Part shown: positions 36,378-44,728 of the stretch, in pieces
How the letters are laid out: each line of letters starts with the position of its first letter
Numbering within the stretch: the stretch's first letter is position 1
Assembly: GCA_943846755.1 (NCBI GenBank)
Contig: OX044365.1
Coordinates: forward strand, 496,001-560,000
Direction: 5' to 3'
Source: UBA8752 sp002336475
GTDB taxonomy: Bacteria; Bacteroidota; Bacteroidia; Flavobacteriales_D; Sanyastnellaceae
DNA: 64,000 bases
Notes under the pieces: generated by a model
The model's input: the letters and a program-made list of their open reading frames with translations, nothing else
Databases searched by the model: none
Told to the model about the DNA's origin: nothing
Made by a program: the position numbers and the translations under genes

Positions 36378-36940
36378 TGCACACATTTGACCCTTGGCCC
36401 TGGCAAGTGGTAGGTCCTCTTATTGCAGGTGTCATGTCTTCCCTGCTCCTGATTGGAAAGCGATTTGGACTGAGTTCCAACCTCCGCACGATGTGCTCTA
36501 TTGCAGGTGCAAATCGATTCTCCGACTATTTCAAGATGGATTGGAAGTCACAGTCGTGGAACCTCGTATTCGTGCTTGGAACAATCGCGGGAGGTGCTGT
36601 AGCACGGTTTGCACTGCTCAAGCCTGGCCCGGTCATCATCAATCCAAAGACAGCGCTTCGTTTGCGTGCATGGGGCATCGATGATGCGGGAACATCCTTT
36701 GCCCCGGACATCCTGTTTGGACCGGAGGCCTGGAGCAATCCCGCCGCCCTGGCTTTTTTGTTGATCGGAGGAGTGCTTGTTGGATTTGGCACACGTTGGG
36801 CCAATGGTTGCACCAGCGGTCATGCCATCAGCGGACTCAGTGCTTTTCAATGGCCCAGCCTGATTGCGGTCGCGGGTTTCTTGCTCGGCGGACTCATCGT
36901 GGCCCATCTCATTTTGCCCTTGTTGATTCCCTTGCTCTGA
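36377..36940 (+). CDS. YeeE/YedE (TsuA-like) transporter, N-terminal half
   Basis: Membrane protein of 187 residues, first half of a YeeE/YedE family transporter, which imports thiosulfate or related sulfur compounds in characterised members. Conserved cysteine motifs are present: RTMCSIAGANRF (about 38-49) and NGCTSGHAISGLSAFQW (about 140-156). About four to five membrane segments. The ATG overlaps the oxygenase stop (TAATG). In Bacteroidota the transporter is often split into two adjacent genes, as here, so this is normal and not a frameshift. Confidence 0.88.
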   Translation: MHTFDPWPWQVVGPLIAGVMSSLLLIGKRFGLSSNLRTMCSIAGANRFSDYFKMDWKSQSWNLVFVLGTIAGGAVARFALLKPGPVIINPKTALRLRAWGIDDAGTSFAPDILFGPEAWSNPAALAFLLIGGVLVGFGTRWANGCTSGHAISGLSAFQWPSLIAVAGFLLGGLIVAHLILPLLIPLL

Positions 36941-36941
36941 T

Positions 36942-37349
36942 ATGCTACGGATCTTTTTACTCGGCCTCGTTTTTGGAATTGCGCTCACCATGGGCGAAAT
37001 CATCAGCTGGTTCCGCATCCAAGAGATGTTTTATTTTGAATCGTTTCACATGTTTGGAGTGATCGGCGGAGCCATGGCTGTTGGCATGCTTTTTAATCTC
37101 GCGGCGAGGCGCTTCAAATGGGGAACGGAATCAGGAGCGCCACTTGACATCCACCAGTATACAACCGGCTGGAAACGCTACATATACGGAGGCACTGTGT
37201 TTGGCATGGGGTGGGCTGTTACCGGCGCATGTCCGGGCCCTTTGTTCATCACATTGGGGGCTGGTTATTGGCCCATTCTGGTGGCCATTTTCGGCGCTTT
37301 GCTGGGCACATTTTTGTACGGACTTCTCATGAAGCACTTGCCGCATTGA
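36942..37349 (+). CDS. YeeE/YedE (DUF6691-like) transporter, C-terminal half
   Basis: Membrane protein of 135 residues, second half of the split YeeE/YedE transporter. It has four hydrophobic segments and the conserved GTVFGMGWAVTGACPGPLFITLGAG block with the cysteine thought to relay sulfur. It starts one base after the stop of the first half, so the two are co-translated and likely form one complex. The substrate (thiosulfate or another sulfur species) is inferred from the family only. Confidence 0.88.
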   Translation: MLRIFLLGLVFGIALTMGEIISWFRIQEMFYFESFHMFGVIGGAMAVGMLFNLAARRFKWGTESGAPLDIHQYTTGWKRYIYGGTVFGMGWAVTGACPGPLFITLGAGYWPILVAIFGALLGTFLYGLLMKHLPH

Positions 37350-37442
37350 CTGCTCGGGAGCCCCATAGGCTTTCTTAAGATTCACCGCATCTACTTTTTT
37401 CAGTTTTCGGGGTTAATTGGGTACACCACCTTTTGACCCCCT

Positions 37443-38705
37443 ATGAAAATCCGGTTACTGCCTGCCCTCTTTATTTCCCTTTTTTCCGCCATACTTGGAG
37501 GCGCAGTCGTGCTCCAATTTGCACAGCAACCACCTGTTGTCCAGACCCTAGACTCCAAACCTCAGGCATTGCTCACCCACGGACAGCCTGCCCCTGTCCA
37601 TCCCGCATCTGTGGTTTCAACAGAACCCTTTGTTGGAAAAGCAGCGGCTCTCCCCGATTTCCGCAATGCAGCAGGCCAGGCGCTCGATGCCGTTGTCCAT
37701 GTTCGCACCGCCCAGACTGTAGCATCCAACTACGGTTGGTACGATTGGTCCGGCATGTTCCAAAGACAAGCACCCCAGAGTGTACCGTCGGGATCCGGAA
37801 GCGGAGTGATTCTGTCCGAAGACGGATACATTGTGACCAACAACCATGTCATCGAATCGGCAGACAACATTGAAATCGGACTCAACGACAACCGAACCTT
37901 TACAGCCGAACTCGTGGGAACGGACCCTACCACAGACATCGCTGTGCTCAAGATTGATGCCTCTGGTTTGAAAGCCCTCGAATGGGGCAACAGCGATGCA
38001 GTTCAGGTGGGCGATTGGGTCTTGGCCGTTGGCAACCCCTTCGACCTGACCAGCACGGTCACCGCTGGAATCGTTTCGGCAAAAGCAAGGGACATTCAAT
38101 TGCTCCAACCGGATTGGGACCGCTCGCTGTTTCCCATTGAAAGCTTTATCCAAACCGATGCTGCGGTGAATCCCGGAAACAGTGGCGGCGCGCTGGTGAG
38201 CGATCGCGGAGGGCTGATCGGGATCAATACTGCCATTGCCTCCAGAACGGGAAGCTATGCCGGCTATGCCTTTGCCATTCCCGCGAGCCTCGCCCAAAAG
38301 GTTGCCCGCGACATCATTGAATTCGGAGCTGTGCAAAGGGCATTCTTGGGCGTGAACATCCAACCTGTCACCGAAGAAACGGCCCGCCGTTTGACATTGC
38401 CCTCGGTGTCGGGGGTCCTTGTTTCCGGTGTTACAGATGCCAGTGGAGCCCAAGATGCAGGGATGCTTGTAGGCGATGTGATCCTCTCTGTGGCAGGAAC
38501 CCCCACCCCCACTTTGCCAGAATTGCTCGAACGCGTCAATCGGTTTAGGCCTGGCCAATCTGCCACCGTTGAGGTCTGGAGAGATCAGAAACTGATGGCA
38601 TTACAGGTAGAGTTAGGTTCTAGGGAAGGTTTGCTGTCACAGCGTTTGTCAGAAGATGACTCCCCGCGGGATAGCCCGCCGCTCCAGGCACCTGAAATGC
38701 CTTGA
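37443..38705 (+). CDS. Periplasmic serine protease, HtrA/DegP-DegQ family
   Basis: Envelope protease/chaperone of 420 residues that degrades or refolds damaged exported proteins. N-terminal membrane anchor or signal (MKIRLLPALFISLFSAILGG). Chymotrypsin-like domain with the catalytic triad H (in VTNNHVIES, near residue 137), D (in TTDIAVLKID, near 165) and S (in NPGNSGGAL, near 244). A single PDZ domain covers about 295-395 (RAFLGVNIQPV, GVTDASGAQDAG), with a short charged tail. Most DegP/DegQ proteins have two PDZ domains, so this is a DegS-like one-PDZ layout, common in Bacteroidota. Confidence 0.93.
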   Translation: MKIRLLPALFISLFSAILGGAVVLQFAQQPPVVQTLDSKPQALLTHGQPAPVHPASVVSTEPFVGKAAALPDFRNAAGQALDAVVHVRTAQTVASNYGWYDWSGMFQRQAPQSVPSGSGSGVILSEDGYIVTNNHVIESADNIEIGLNDNRTFTAELVGTDPTTDIAVLKIDASGLKALEWGNSDAVQVGDWVLAVGNPFDLTSTVTAGIVSAKARDIQLLQPDWDRSLFPIESFIQTDAAVNPGNSGGALVSDRGGLIGINTAIASRTGSYAGYAFAIPASLAQKVARDIIEFGAVQRAFLGVNIQPVTEETARRLTLPSVSGVLVSGVTDASGAQDAGMLVGDVILSVAGTPTPTLPELLERVNRFRPGQSATVEVWRDQKLMALQVELGSREGLLSQRLSEDDSPRDSPPLQAPEMP

Positions 38706-38730
38706 GGGGGCGACATTGTCCCTTACCTTA

Positions 38731-39363
38731 ATGACCATGGCACAGCGCTCTTATTCCCTTCCATTTTTTCCTTTGGGGGTCTTTTTATTGCCCGGAGAGC
38801 GCGCCGGCCTGCACATTTTCGAACCACGTTACAGACAGCTCATCCAGGAGCTCGAAGAAGCCTTGAACAGTGGCCTTGAAGGATCGAACCGCTTTGGCAT
38901 TCCGTTTCACTTCGAAGACATGACCGCATCCACCGGATGCTTGGCCAAGTTGGTAGAGGTAAAAAAAGAGCACCCTGGAGGCCGCAAGGACATTGTTGTG
39001 GAATGTGTGGGGCATTTCGAAACCCAGCGGTTCCAGCAACAAATGGAATCCAAGCTCTATCCTGGGGGGCATGTGGTCAATCGGGACATCAATTTGGATC
39101 ATCCGCTAACACCGGATCAGAGGGAGCGCATTGGCGAAATCAAAACACTCCTCAAAAAGAACAAGGATGTCGATGTGGATCAGTTGTCTCACAGCACCAT
39201 ACTCGACCTGACCCAATGGCTCGGCCTGCCGCCCACACACAAGCACCGGCTTTTGGTGTTGAAAGGAGACCAACGCGCATTATTTCTGGATGGTGTTTTG
39301 CGGTGGACCAAACTCGTTTTGCAGCAAGAAGTACATATCCACAAGGGATTCTTCCCGAATTAA
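38731..39363 (+). CDS. Lon N-terminal (LAN/PUA-like) domain protein
   Basis: Stand-alone Lon substrate-binding-domain protein of 210 residues without an ATPase or protease domain. Start MTMAQRSYSLPFFPLGVFLLPGE; ATG at 38737 is the alternative. Family signature PLGVFLLPGERAGLHIFEPRYRQLI is at about 12-36; then FGIPF and a VVECVGHFETQRF beta segment; the C-half is helical. The cellular role of such proteins is unknown. It lies 25 bases after the HtrA gene. Confidence 0.85.
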   Translation: MTMAQRSYSLPFFPLGVFLLPGERAGLHIFEPRYRQLIQELEEALNSGLEGSNRFGIPFHFEDMTASTGCLAKLVEVKKEHPGGRKDIVVECVGHFETQRFQQQMESKLYPGGHVVNRDINLDHPLTPDQRERIGEIKTLLKKNKDVDVDQLSHSTILDLTQWLGLPPTHKHRLLVLKGDQRALFLDGVLRWTKLVLQQEVHIHKGFFPN

Positions 39364-39398
39364 GCCCCCGTCAAAAATCGGACCGGGCTGGGCAGGGC

Positions 39399-39406
39399 TA
39401 TCTTTG
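39399..39406 (+). promoter_or_regulatory. Bacteroidota -7 box (TATCTTTG)
   Basis: Exact TAnnTTTG match, 18 bases before the ATG of the lipoprotein gene at 39425. A clear -33 element is not seen. Confidence 0.55.
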
Positions 39407-39424
39407 ACGAGATTGTCGATAGCT

Positions 39425-40264
39425 ATGAAAATCAAGACCAACAGCGCCTTTCAATTTGTCGCAGGTAGCCTGACCTGCGTTTTTTTATCATTGGCCTTTG
39501 CGGGATGTGATGGCATGTCGAATTCTTCAGGGTTTGGAAACGGTCCTGCTATTGGAGATTATCAGGATCCCTTGCATCCTGAATACATGGCTACTCCGAC
39601 CAAAGTGCATTTTCCCGACAGCGCCCTGGTCTTCTTGAGCGAGGAGAATTACTCCGAGTTTAAGGAAGACCTGTTCGGTTTTATGGACTCCAACAATGGC
39701 GCCCGCTATGCGGAGCATTTCAGTGACTACTACATCGCAGAAACCTTTACTACCGATTCCATCTTCGACATGTATGTGCGCATGTGGGGCCAATGGGACA
39801 GCATTGGAGTCTCCACCCGATTTGACCACTGGTCACTCCTGTATTGCTCTCCTTTCTACGAAGGTGAGATTTACGATGTGGCGCTCGCTGAAATCAATTT
39901 GAGGCACCACATGGTGTTTCAAAAGCGTTGGACAGGCAACTACAAGAATTTTGGCCGCACGCTCGGCGACCGCTACCCCAATGGCAGCATTGCATACATG
40001 GACACCACTTTTGTTGATGTCGAGGGTGACACCATTTACAGGCGACACATCACTGCCAATGCGCAGCGCTTGCTCTTCGCTGCACGCGCCCATGATTCAG
40101 ACACGACACGGGGAGGCGGCATTCGCTGGCTGAATGAAGGTTGGCAAACGGTCCCATCAGTGGCCGATGTTATGGACTCCGCAGCTGTGACACAGGCTTT
40201 CAGGCACCGAGAAAGTTTTGGGCTGAATGTCTCCAGTGAGACGGACTCTACCGGTCTAGACTAA
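39425..40264 (+). CDS. Hypothetical lipoprotein
   Basis: Protein of 279 residues with a lipoprotein signal: MKIKTNSAFQFVAGSLTC, a hydrophobic stretch, and the lipobox LAFAGC with cysteine 28. The mature part is acidic, rich in W, Y and D, with blocks such as RMWGQWDSIGVSTRFDHWSLLYCSPFYEG and NLRHHMVFQKRWTGNYKNFG, but I recognise no family. A -7 box precedes it. No neighbour points to a role. It could be an envelope structural or binding protein; that is a guess. Confidence 0.7.
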   Translation: MKIKTNSAFQFVAGSLTCVFLSLAFAGCDGMSNSSGFGNGPAIGDYQDPLHPEYMATPTKVHFPDSALVFLSEENYSEFKEDLFGFMDSNNGARYAEHFSDYYIAETFTTDSIFDMYVRMWGQWDSIGVSTRFDHWSLLYCSPFYEGEIYDVALAEINLRHHMVFQKRWTGNYKNFGRTLGDRYPNGSIAYMDTTFVDVEGDTIYRRHITANAQRLLFAARAHDSDTTRGGGIRWLNEGWQTVPSVADVMDSAAVTQAFRHRESFGLNVSSETDSTGLD

Positions 40265-40319
40265 CCGAATTTTCCGCGGTCCATCCTGCGCTGAATGATC
40301 CAAACCCCACTGGCACAAC

Positions 40320-41225
40320 ATGCCGGAAATTGAACTCAACATACCCAATGAATGGGGACAGCTCGAGGCTGTGATTGTGGGTCACGGCCGGCACATGGGG
40401 CCAAGGCCAACATTGGAGACCGCCTTTGACCCTACTTCCAAGTTTCACCTGGCACAGGGGTCCTTTCCCACGCAGGCTGAAGTGGCCACCCAATTGGACG
40501 GATTGGCCGAACTGCTAGAAGAGGAAGGCGTCTCTGTTCTGCGCCCTTCTGACTTGTCCGATGTAGAGCAAGTTTTTGCCCGGGATGTGGGACTGGTGAT
40601 TGATGGAACATTTATTCGGTCTCGTACAATCGAGGCCCGCCGTGGAGAATGGGATGGGGTCGCCCCCCTGCTCGGGAATACGCCTTGGACGGCCTTGCCT
40701 CCTGAGGTTCGCATGGAAGGTGGTGATGTCATCGTACTCGATGGAACACTCTTTGTTGGAGTGACGCGACGTTCCGAATGGACGCACCTGCAGGTATCCC
40801 GGACCTTGCCTTCGGCGTTGGACTTTTTAGCATCCACCTTTCCAAACCGCGAAGTGGTCGGGTTAGAATTGCACAAAGACGACCACGACCCTTTGAAATG
40901 CGCCCTGCACTTGGACTGCGCATACATGCCTTTGGGCGGTGGGCATGCGATTGTCTGTCCTGAAGCTTTTGTTCATGAAGAGCAGCTGAACACCCTCAGG
41001 AACAGGCATTCATTTTGTGTTGATGTCACATTAGAAGAGGCGGCTCTTCTGCAAACAAACCTCTTGCATACCGCACCCGATACATTGCTGATTGACCCTG
41101 GGTTTACCAGGATCTCAGAGGCATTACTGGATCTGGGATACCGGTTGATTCATTGCCCCCTCGACAAGGTGGGGCACATGGGCGGTCTGTTCAGATGTTC
41201 CACCTTACCGCTTCGCCGTTCTTGA
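40320..41225 (+). CDS. Amidinotransferase/arginine-deiminase superfamily hydrolase (DDAH-like)
   Basis: Guanidino-modifying enzyme of 301 residues with a pentein fold. Active-site features: FARDVGLVIDGTF (about 82-94), EGGDVIVLDGTLFVG (about 134-148), HLDCAYMPLGGGH (about 198-210) with the catalytic-type histidine, and the C-terminal nucleophile cysteine in GGLFRCSTLPL (near 294). These match arginine deiminase, dimethylarginine dimethylaminohydrolase and amidinotransferase relatives, but the substrate is not assignable. It lies next to another member (41284-42198) and argS. Confidence 0.85.
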   Translation: MPEIELNIPNEWGQLEAVIVGHGRHMGPRPTLETAFDPTSKFHLAQGSFPTQAEVATQLDGLAELLEEEGVSVLRPSDLSDVEQVFARDVGLVIDGTFIRSRTIEARRGEWDGVAPLLGNTPWTALPPEVRMEGGDVIVLDGTLFVGVTRRSEWTHLQVSRTLPSALDFLASTFPNREVVGLELHKDDHDPLKCALHLDCAYMPLGGGHAIVCPEAFVHEEQLNTLRNRHSFCVDVTLEEAALLQTNLLHTAPDTLLIDPGFTRISEALLDLGYRLIHCPLDKVGHMGGLFRCSTLPLRRS

Positions 41226-41283
41226 AGTCCATTCAACATGCCCACTGAAGATTCACAAGCCACGGCAATCCACCAATCTCATC

Positions 41284-42198
41284 ATGATGATCCGCCCTTC
41301 GGCTTTTCGCATGAACGAGGAAACCGCGGTGAACAATGCTTACCAAAGCGAAGCCCCTGGTCTCAGCAATGCCCGCGAGTGCGCAGAAGACGAGTTCAAT
41401 GGGGTCGTCAAGGCATTGCGCCAACACGGCGTCAAGGTCGCCGTCTATGACAGCGACCCTGAGGACGACACACCTGACGCTCTGTTTCCCAACAACTGGG
41501 TCAGCTTTCACCGCGATGGACGGGTTGGGCTCTACCCCATGTTCGCGGAGAACCGACGTCGTGAACGCAGAGAGCCTGTACTGCACAGCCTGTGCATTGA
41601 CCACGACCTCGAACTGGAATCCATTGTGGACTTCACCGAATTTGAACAACACGGCGTTTACCTGGAGGGGACTGGCAGCCTGATTCTGGACCGGGTGAAC
41701 CGAAAAGCATACGTTGCCATTGGCCCGAGAACCGACCGCCAAGCAGCTGCACATTTCTGTGATGCATTTGACTACGAACTCGTTGACTTCACTGCGCTTC
41801 AGACCTCAGGGGACACCTCTGCCCCCATCTACCACACCAATGTCATGCTGGCAATAGGCTCCTCTTGGGCCGTTGTGTGTGACTCGATCATTCCCGATAC
41901 AGATGAAAGGGAGAAAGTCATGGAAGCATTGACGGATGGCGGACGCACTGTGGTGCGCATTACACCGGAGCAAGTCAACGGGTTTGCTGGCAACGTACTC
42001 GAAGTGCTGAACGGTGAAGGCCGCCCTCTGATGGCCATGTCTTCGGCCGCTTACCAGAGCTTCACCCCCGAGCAGCGCGATGTTCTCGGCGCCATTGCTC
42101 CAATGGTACATGCCCCCATCCCCACCATCGAGCAGCTTGGAGGCGGATCAGTCCGCTGCATGCTCGCTGAAGTTTTCCTGCCCCACAACGCACACTGA
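41284..42198 (+). CDS. ctlX: CtlX-like amidinotransferase-superfamily hydrolase
   Basis: Pentein-fold protein of 304 residues that matches the CtlX family, linked elsewhere to citrulline/arginine use. Blocks seen: MIRPSAFRMNEETAVNNAYQ, DALFPNNWVSFHRDGRVGLYPM, YLEGTGSLILDRVNRKAYVAIGPR, IYHTNVMLAIGSSWAVVC with the histidine, and GGGSVRCMLAEVFLP with the nucleophile cysteine near residue 294. The start is uncertain: in-frame codons upstream (STNLIMMIRP) look family-like but lack an ATG; an ATG at 41238 is in another frame. Two bases separate its stop from argS, so the two are probably co-transcribed. Confidence 0.85.
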   Translation: MMIRPSAFRMNEETAVNNAYQSEAPGLSNARECAEDEFNGVVKALRQHGVKVAVYDSDPEDDTPDALFPNNWVSFHRDGRVGLYPMFAENRRRERREPVLHSLCIDHDLELESIVDFTEFEQHGVYLEGTGSLILDRVNRKAYVAIGPRTDRQAAAHFCDAFDYELVDFTALQTSGDTSAPIYHTNVMLAIGSSWAVVCDSIIPDTDEREKVMEALTDGGRTVVRITPEQVNGFAGNVLEVLNGEGRPLMAMSSAAYQSFTPEQRDVLGAIAPMVHAPIPTIEQLGGGSVRCMLAEVFLPHNAH

Positions 42199-42200
42199 TC

Positions 42201-43988
42201 ATGCGACTTGACCCCCTGCTTCAATCTGCAGCAGCCACCGCTTTTGAGCGTTGTTTTGGCAGCGCGCTTGCGCCCGACCAATTCAGCGTCCAGATGACGC
42301 GCAAAGAATTTACTGGAGACCGCACCATTGTCTGTTTTCCCCTGGCACGTCACAGCAAAGCCGCACCTGACGCTACCGCAGAGCGTCTGGGCGAAGCCTT
42401 GGTCTCCGGCGATGGACCGGTGACCGGTTTCAACGTGGTCAAGGGTTTTCTCAACCTCGAAATTGAAGCTTCTTACTGGTCCGAGTGGCTCACCGGAGAG
42501 GCTGCTGGAACCGACTATGGCCATAAGCCATCCGGTAGCGCTCCTCGGGTCATGGTGGAGTACAGCTCGCCCAACACCAACAAACCCCTTCACCTGGGCC
42601 ACCTGCGCAACAACTTTCTGGGGCACTCTGTGAGCCGCATTCTCGAAGCTGCAGGCCACTCCGTGACCAAGGTCCAAATCGTGAACGACCGCGGGATCCA
42701 CATTTGTAAATCCATGGTGGCATGGCGCAAATTCGGACAGGGCGAAACGCCTGAATCAGCGGGCATGAAGGGCGACAAGTTGGTCGGGAAGTATTACGTT
42801 GCCTTTGACCAAGCCTTCAAAAAAGAAACCGCGCACCTCATCGAAGCAGGCCGCTCCAAAGAGCAAGCCGAGAAAGAAGCGCCCTTGATCCTCGAGGCCC
42901 AAGAAACGCTGAGGCTTTGGGAACAAGGCGACGCCGAAACGGTGGGTTTATGGAAAACCATGAACAGCTGGGTGTATGCTGGATTCGAGGACACCTACCG
43001 CACCATGGGCGTAGAGTTTGACAAACTCTATTACGAAAGCGACACCTACCTCACCGGACGAGACCGCGTATTGGAGGGATTGAAGCGCGGCGTTTTTGAG
43101 CAAACCGATGACGGTGCCGTTTGGGTGGACTTGACCGAAGACGGTCTGGACCGCAAACTCTTGCTGCGCGGCGATGGCACAGCGGTATACATGACCCAAG
43201 ACATTGGCACAGCATTGCTGAGGTTTCAGGACTTTCCAGACCTGGACCGCCAAGTGTATACGGTGGGCAACGAGCAAGAGTACCACTTCAAAGTGCTGTT
43301 CCTGGTGCTGGGAAAGCTTGGCTTCCCCCAAGCTGAACGCTGCCACCACCTGAGCTACGGCATGGTCGAGCTTCCTGAAGGCAAGATGAAATCCCGCGAA
43401 GGGACCGTCGTCGACGCCGATGATTTAATGGCAGAGATGTTTGGCATTGCCCGTGAAATTGCACAGGAGGCCGGCAAACTCGAAGGCCTAGATGATGAAG
43501 CCCAGAGGGAAGTCTTTGAGCGCGTAGGACTGAGTGCCCTGAAGTATTTCTTGCTCAAGGTCGACCCCAAAAAGAACATGATGTTCGACCCCAAGGCTTC
43601 CATCGACTTTTACGGCAATACAGGGCCCTTTATCCTGTTCAATTATGTTCGGGGTCGGAGCATCCTGCGCAGGGCACACGATGAAGGACTCGCATTGCCC
43701 ACCTCTCTCACCACGGTCCCGGGGCCCGAAGAAATGGAGCTGATCGGATGTCTTCACAGTCTACCCGATGTCATCTCCGAGGCAGCCTCGACCTACAACC
43801 CCTCATTGGTGGCCAATTGGTGCTATGACCTCACAAAAGCATTCAGCAGTTATTACCAAGAGCACCCCATCTTGGCTGCTGAAGATGAGCCAACCAGGGA
43901 TTTCCGACTGGCTCTCACAGAGCGGTTTACCCGAAGCCTCAATACGGGCATGCACCTGCTTGGAATCGCCCTTCCTGAGCGGATGTGA
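42201..43988 (+). CDS. argS: Arginyl-tRNA synthetase
   Basis: Class I aminoacyl-tRNA synthetase charging tRNA-Arg; 595 residues, normal for the family. The N-terminal Add1 domain covers about 1-110. The signature HLGH is at 131-134 in NKPLHLGHLRNNFLGHS; the KMSKS equivalent is GKMKSREGTV (about 394-403); the C-terminal anticodon-binding (DALR) domain ends with LNTGMHLLGIALPERM. It directly follows ctlX by 2 bases, giving an arginine-related cluster. The stop abuts the convergent gene at 43989 with no gap. Confidence 0.96.
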   Translation: MRLDPLLQSAAATAFERCFGSALAPDQFSVQMTRKEFTGDRTIVCFPLARHSKAAPDATAERLGEALVSGDGPVTGFNVVKGFLNLEIEASYWSEWLTGEAAGTDYGHKPSGSAPRVMVEYSSPNTNKPLHLGHLRNNFLGHSVSRILEAAGHSVTKVQIVNDRGIHICKSMVAWRKFGQGETPESAGMKGDKLVGKYYVAFDQAFKKETAHLIEAGRSKEQAEKEAPLILEAQETLRLWEQGDAETVGLWKTMNSWVYAGFEDTYRTMGVEFDKLYYESDTYLTGRDRVLEGLKRGVFEQTDDGAVWVDLTEDGLDRKLLLRGDGTAVYMTQDIGTALLRFQDFPDLDRQVYTVGNEQEYHFKVLFLVLGKLGFPQAERCHHLSYGMVELPEGKMKSREGTVVDADDLMAEMFGIAREIAQEAGKLEGLDDEAQREVFERVGLSALKYFLLKVDPKKNMMFDPKASIDFYGNTGPFILFNYVRGRSILRRAHDEGLALPTSLTTVPGPEEMELIGCLHSLPDVISEAASTYNPSLVANWCYDLTKAFSSYYQEHPILAAEDEPTRDFRLALTERFTRSLNTGMHLLGIALPERM

Positions 43989-44330
43989 TCAGCCCACTTT
44001 GCGTCGCACAACCTGATTCACAAAGGTGAACTCCACGTTGCCTATTGGCTTCTCGGGGGCATCCAGTGATTCCTCGTGCCGTCCTGCGGTGCATTGAATC
44101 TGAGCTTCCCCTCCCTCCCAGCGGAGTGCACACGGGCCTGCTTCTTCCATTTCAATCACCACCACCAATCGTCCGTCCTTGTGCCAAGTACAACCTGCAA
44201 CTTGGGCATACGTTCCTTTGATGCGGTCTCTGCTGAGCATGCTGACAAAGCGCTTGTACAGCACATACAACAGCATGGCCATCAGGCCGACAAAAAGTAC
44301 TTGTGAAAGAAGGTCCAAGGTGTGCGTCAT
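43989..44330 (-). CDS. Hypothetical single-pass membrane protein
   Basis: Unrecognised protein of 113 residues: MTHTLDLLSQVLFVGLMAMLLYVLYKRF gives one N-terminal transmembrane helix with a basic inner flank, followed by a soluble part of mixed beta character (LVVVIEMEEAGPCALRW, GNVEFTFVNQVVRRKVG) probably in the cytoplasm. It starts 21 bases after the DUF493 gene, suggesting a two-gene operon. No function can be inferred. Confidence 0.6.
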   Translation of the reverse strand: MTHTLDLLSQVLFVGLMAMLLYVLYKRFVSMLSRDRIKGTYAQVAGCTWHKDGRLVVVIEMEEAGPCALRWEGGEAQIQCTAGRHEESLDAPEKPIGNVEFTFVNQVVRRKVG

Positions 44331-44351
44331 AAAGGCTCGGGTCTGTTGAAT

Positions 44352-44624
44352 TCAGAGGGCAAAGATGCCCCCTATGGCTTGCACCGATTGGTAACGGTGA
44401 AAAACCGCATCGGCGTTGGCCACCACTTCGTGTATGGTCAATGCCATGTATTTCCCGCCGCCACTGGTTTTGCGCTCCACACGCACTTCAGGAGGAAATA
44501 GGGCGAGTATGGCTTCGGTTTTTTCCGATTGGTTTGGAGCGATGAATTTGAACATGTATTCAGATGGCCAATCGTGATGGGCATCCAAGCGCGCCCTCAA
44601 TCCGGCCAATTCTTCGTCCTGCAT
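44352..44624 (-). CDS. DUF493 (YbeD-like) family protein
   Basis: Small regulatory-type protein of 90 residues starting MQDEELAGLRARLD; the upstream in-frame ATG at 44741 overlaps the giant gene and is rejected. Features: WPSEYMFKFIAPN near residues 19-31, RVERKTSGGGKYMALTIHEVV and a helix with VFHRYQSVQAIGGIFAL at the end, matching the ACT-like fold of YbeD/DUF493 proteins. Its role is unknown; in E. coli the homologue sits near lipoate genes, but none is seen here. Confidence 0.85.
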   Translation of the reverse strand: MQDEELAGLRARLDAHHDWPSEYMFKFIAPNQSEKTEAILALFPPEVRVERKTSGGGKYMALTIHEVVANADAVFHRYQSVQAIGGIFAL

Positions 44625-44651
44625 GGTGCCAAAGTTATTCCTTGACCAACA

Positions 44652-44682
44652 GAAAGGGGCACCCTGTATGGGCGCCCCTTTC
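44652..44682 (-). terminator. Terminator-like hairpin after the giant gene
   Basis: Outer stem GAAAGGGGC/GCCCCTTTC with extra pairing in the loop (ACCC/GGGC), located between the stop of the giant gene (44729) and the DUF493 start (44624). The T tract is short (TTTCTGTT), so the termination strength is uncertain. Confidence 0.65.
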
Positions 44683-44728
44683 CTTCTCATACCCGCAATG
44701 GGCTGGTTTTGGTCAAATGCGGATGTTG

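Noticed and set aside
36377..37349. Split YeeE/YedE transporter as a possible frameshift
   Set aside because: Both halves have their own start, and the split is common in Bacteroidota; frames do not need repair.
37617..38558. Leftward open frame of 313 codons opposite the HtrA protease
   Set aside because: The protease frame has the full catalytic triad and a signal; the opposite frame has no features.
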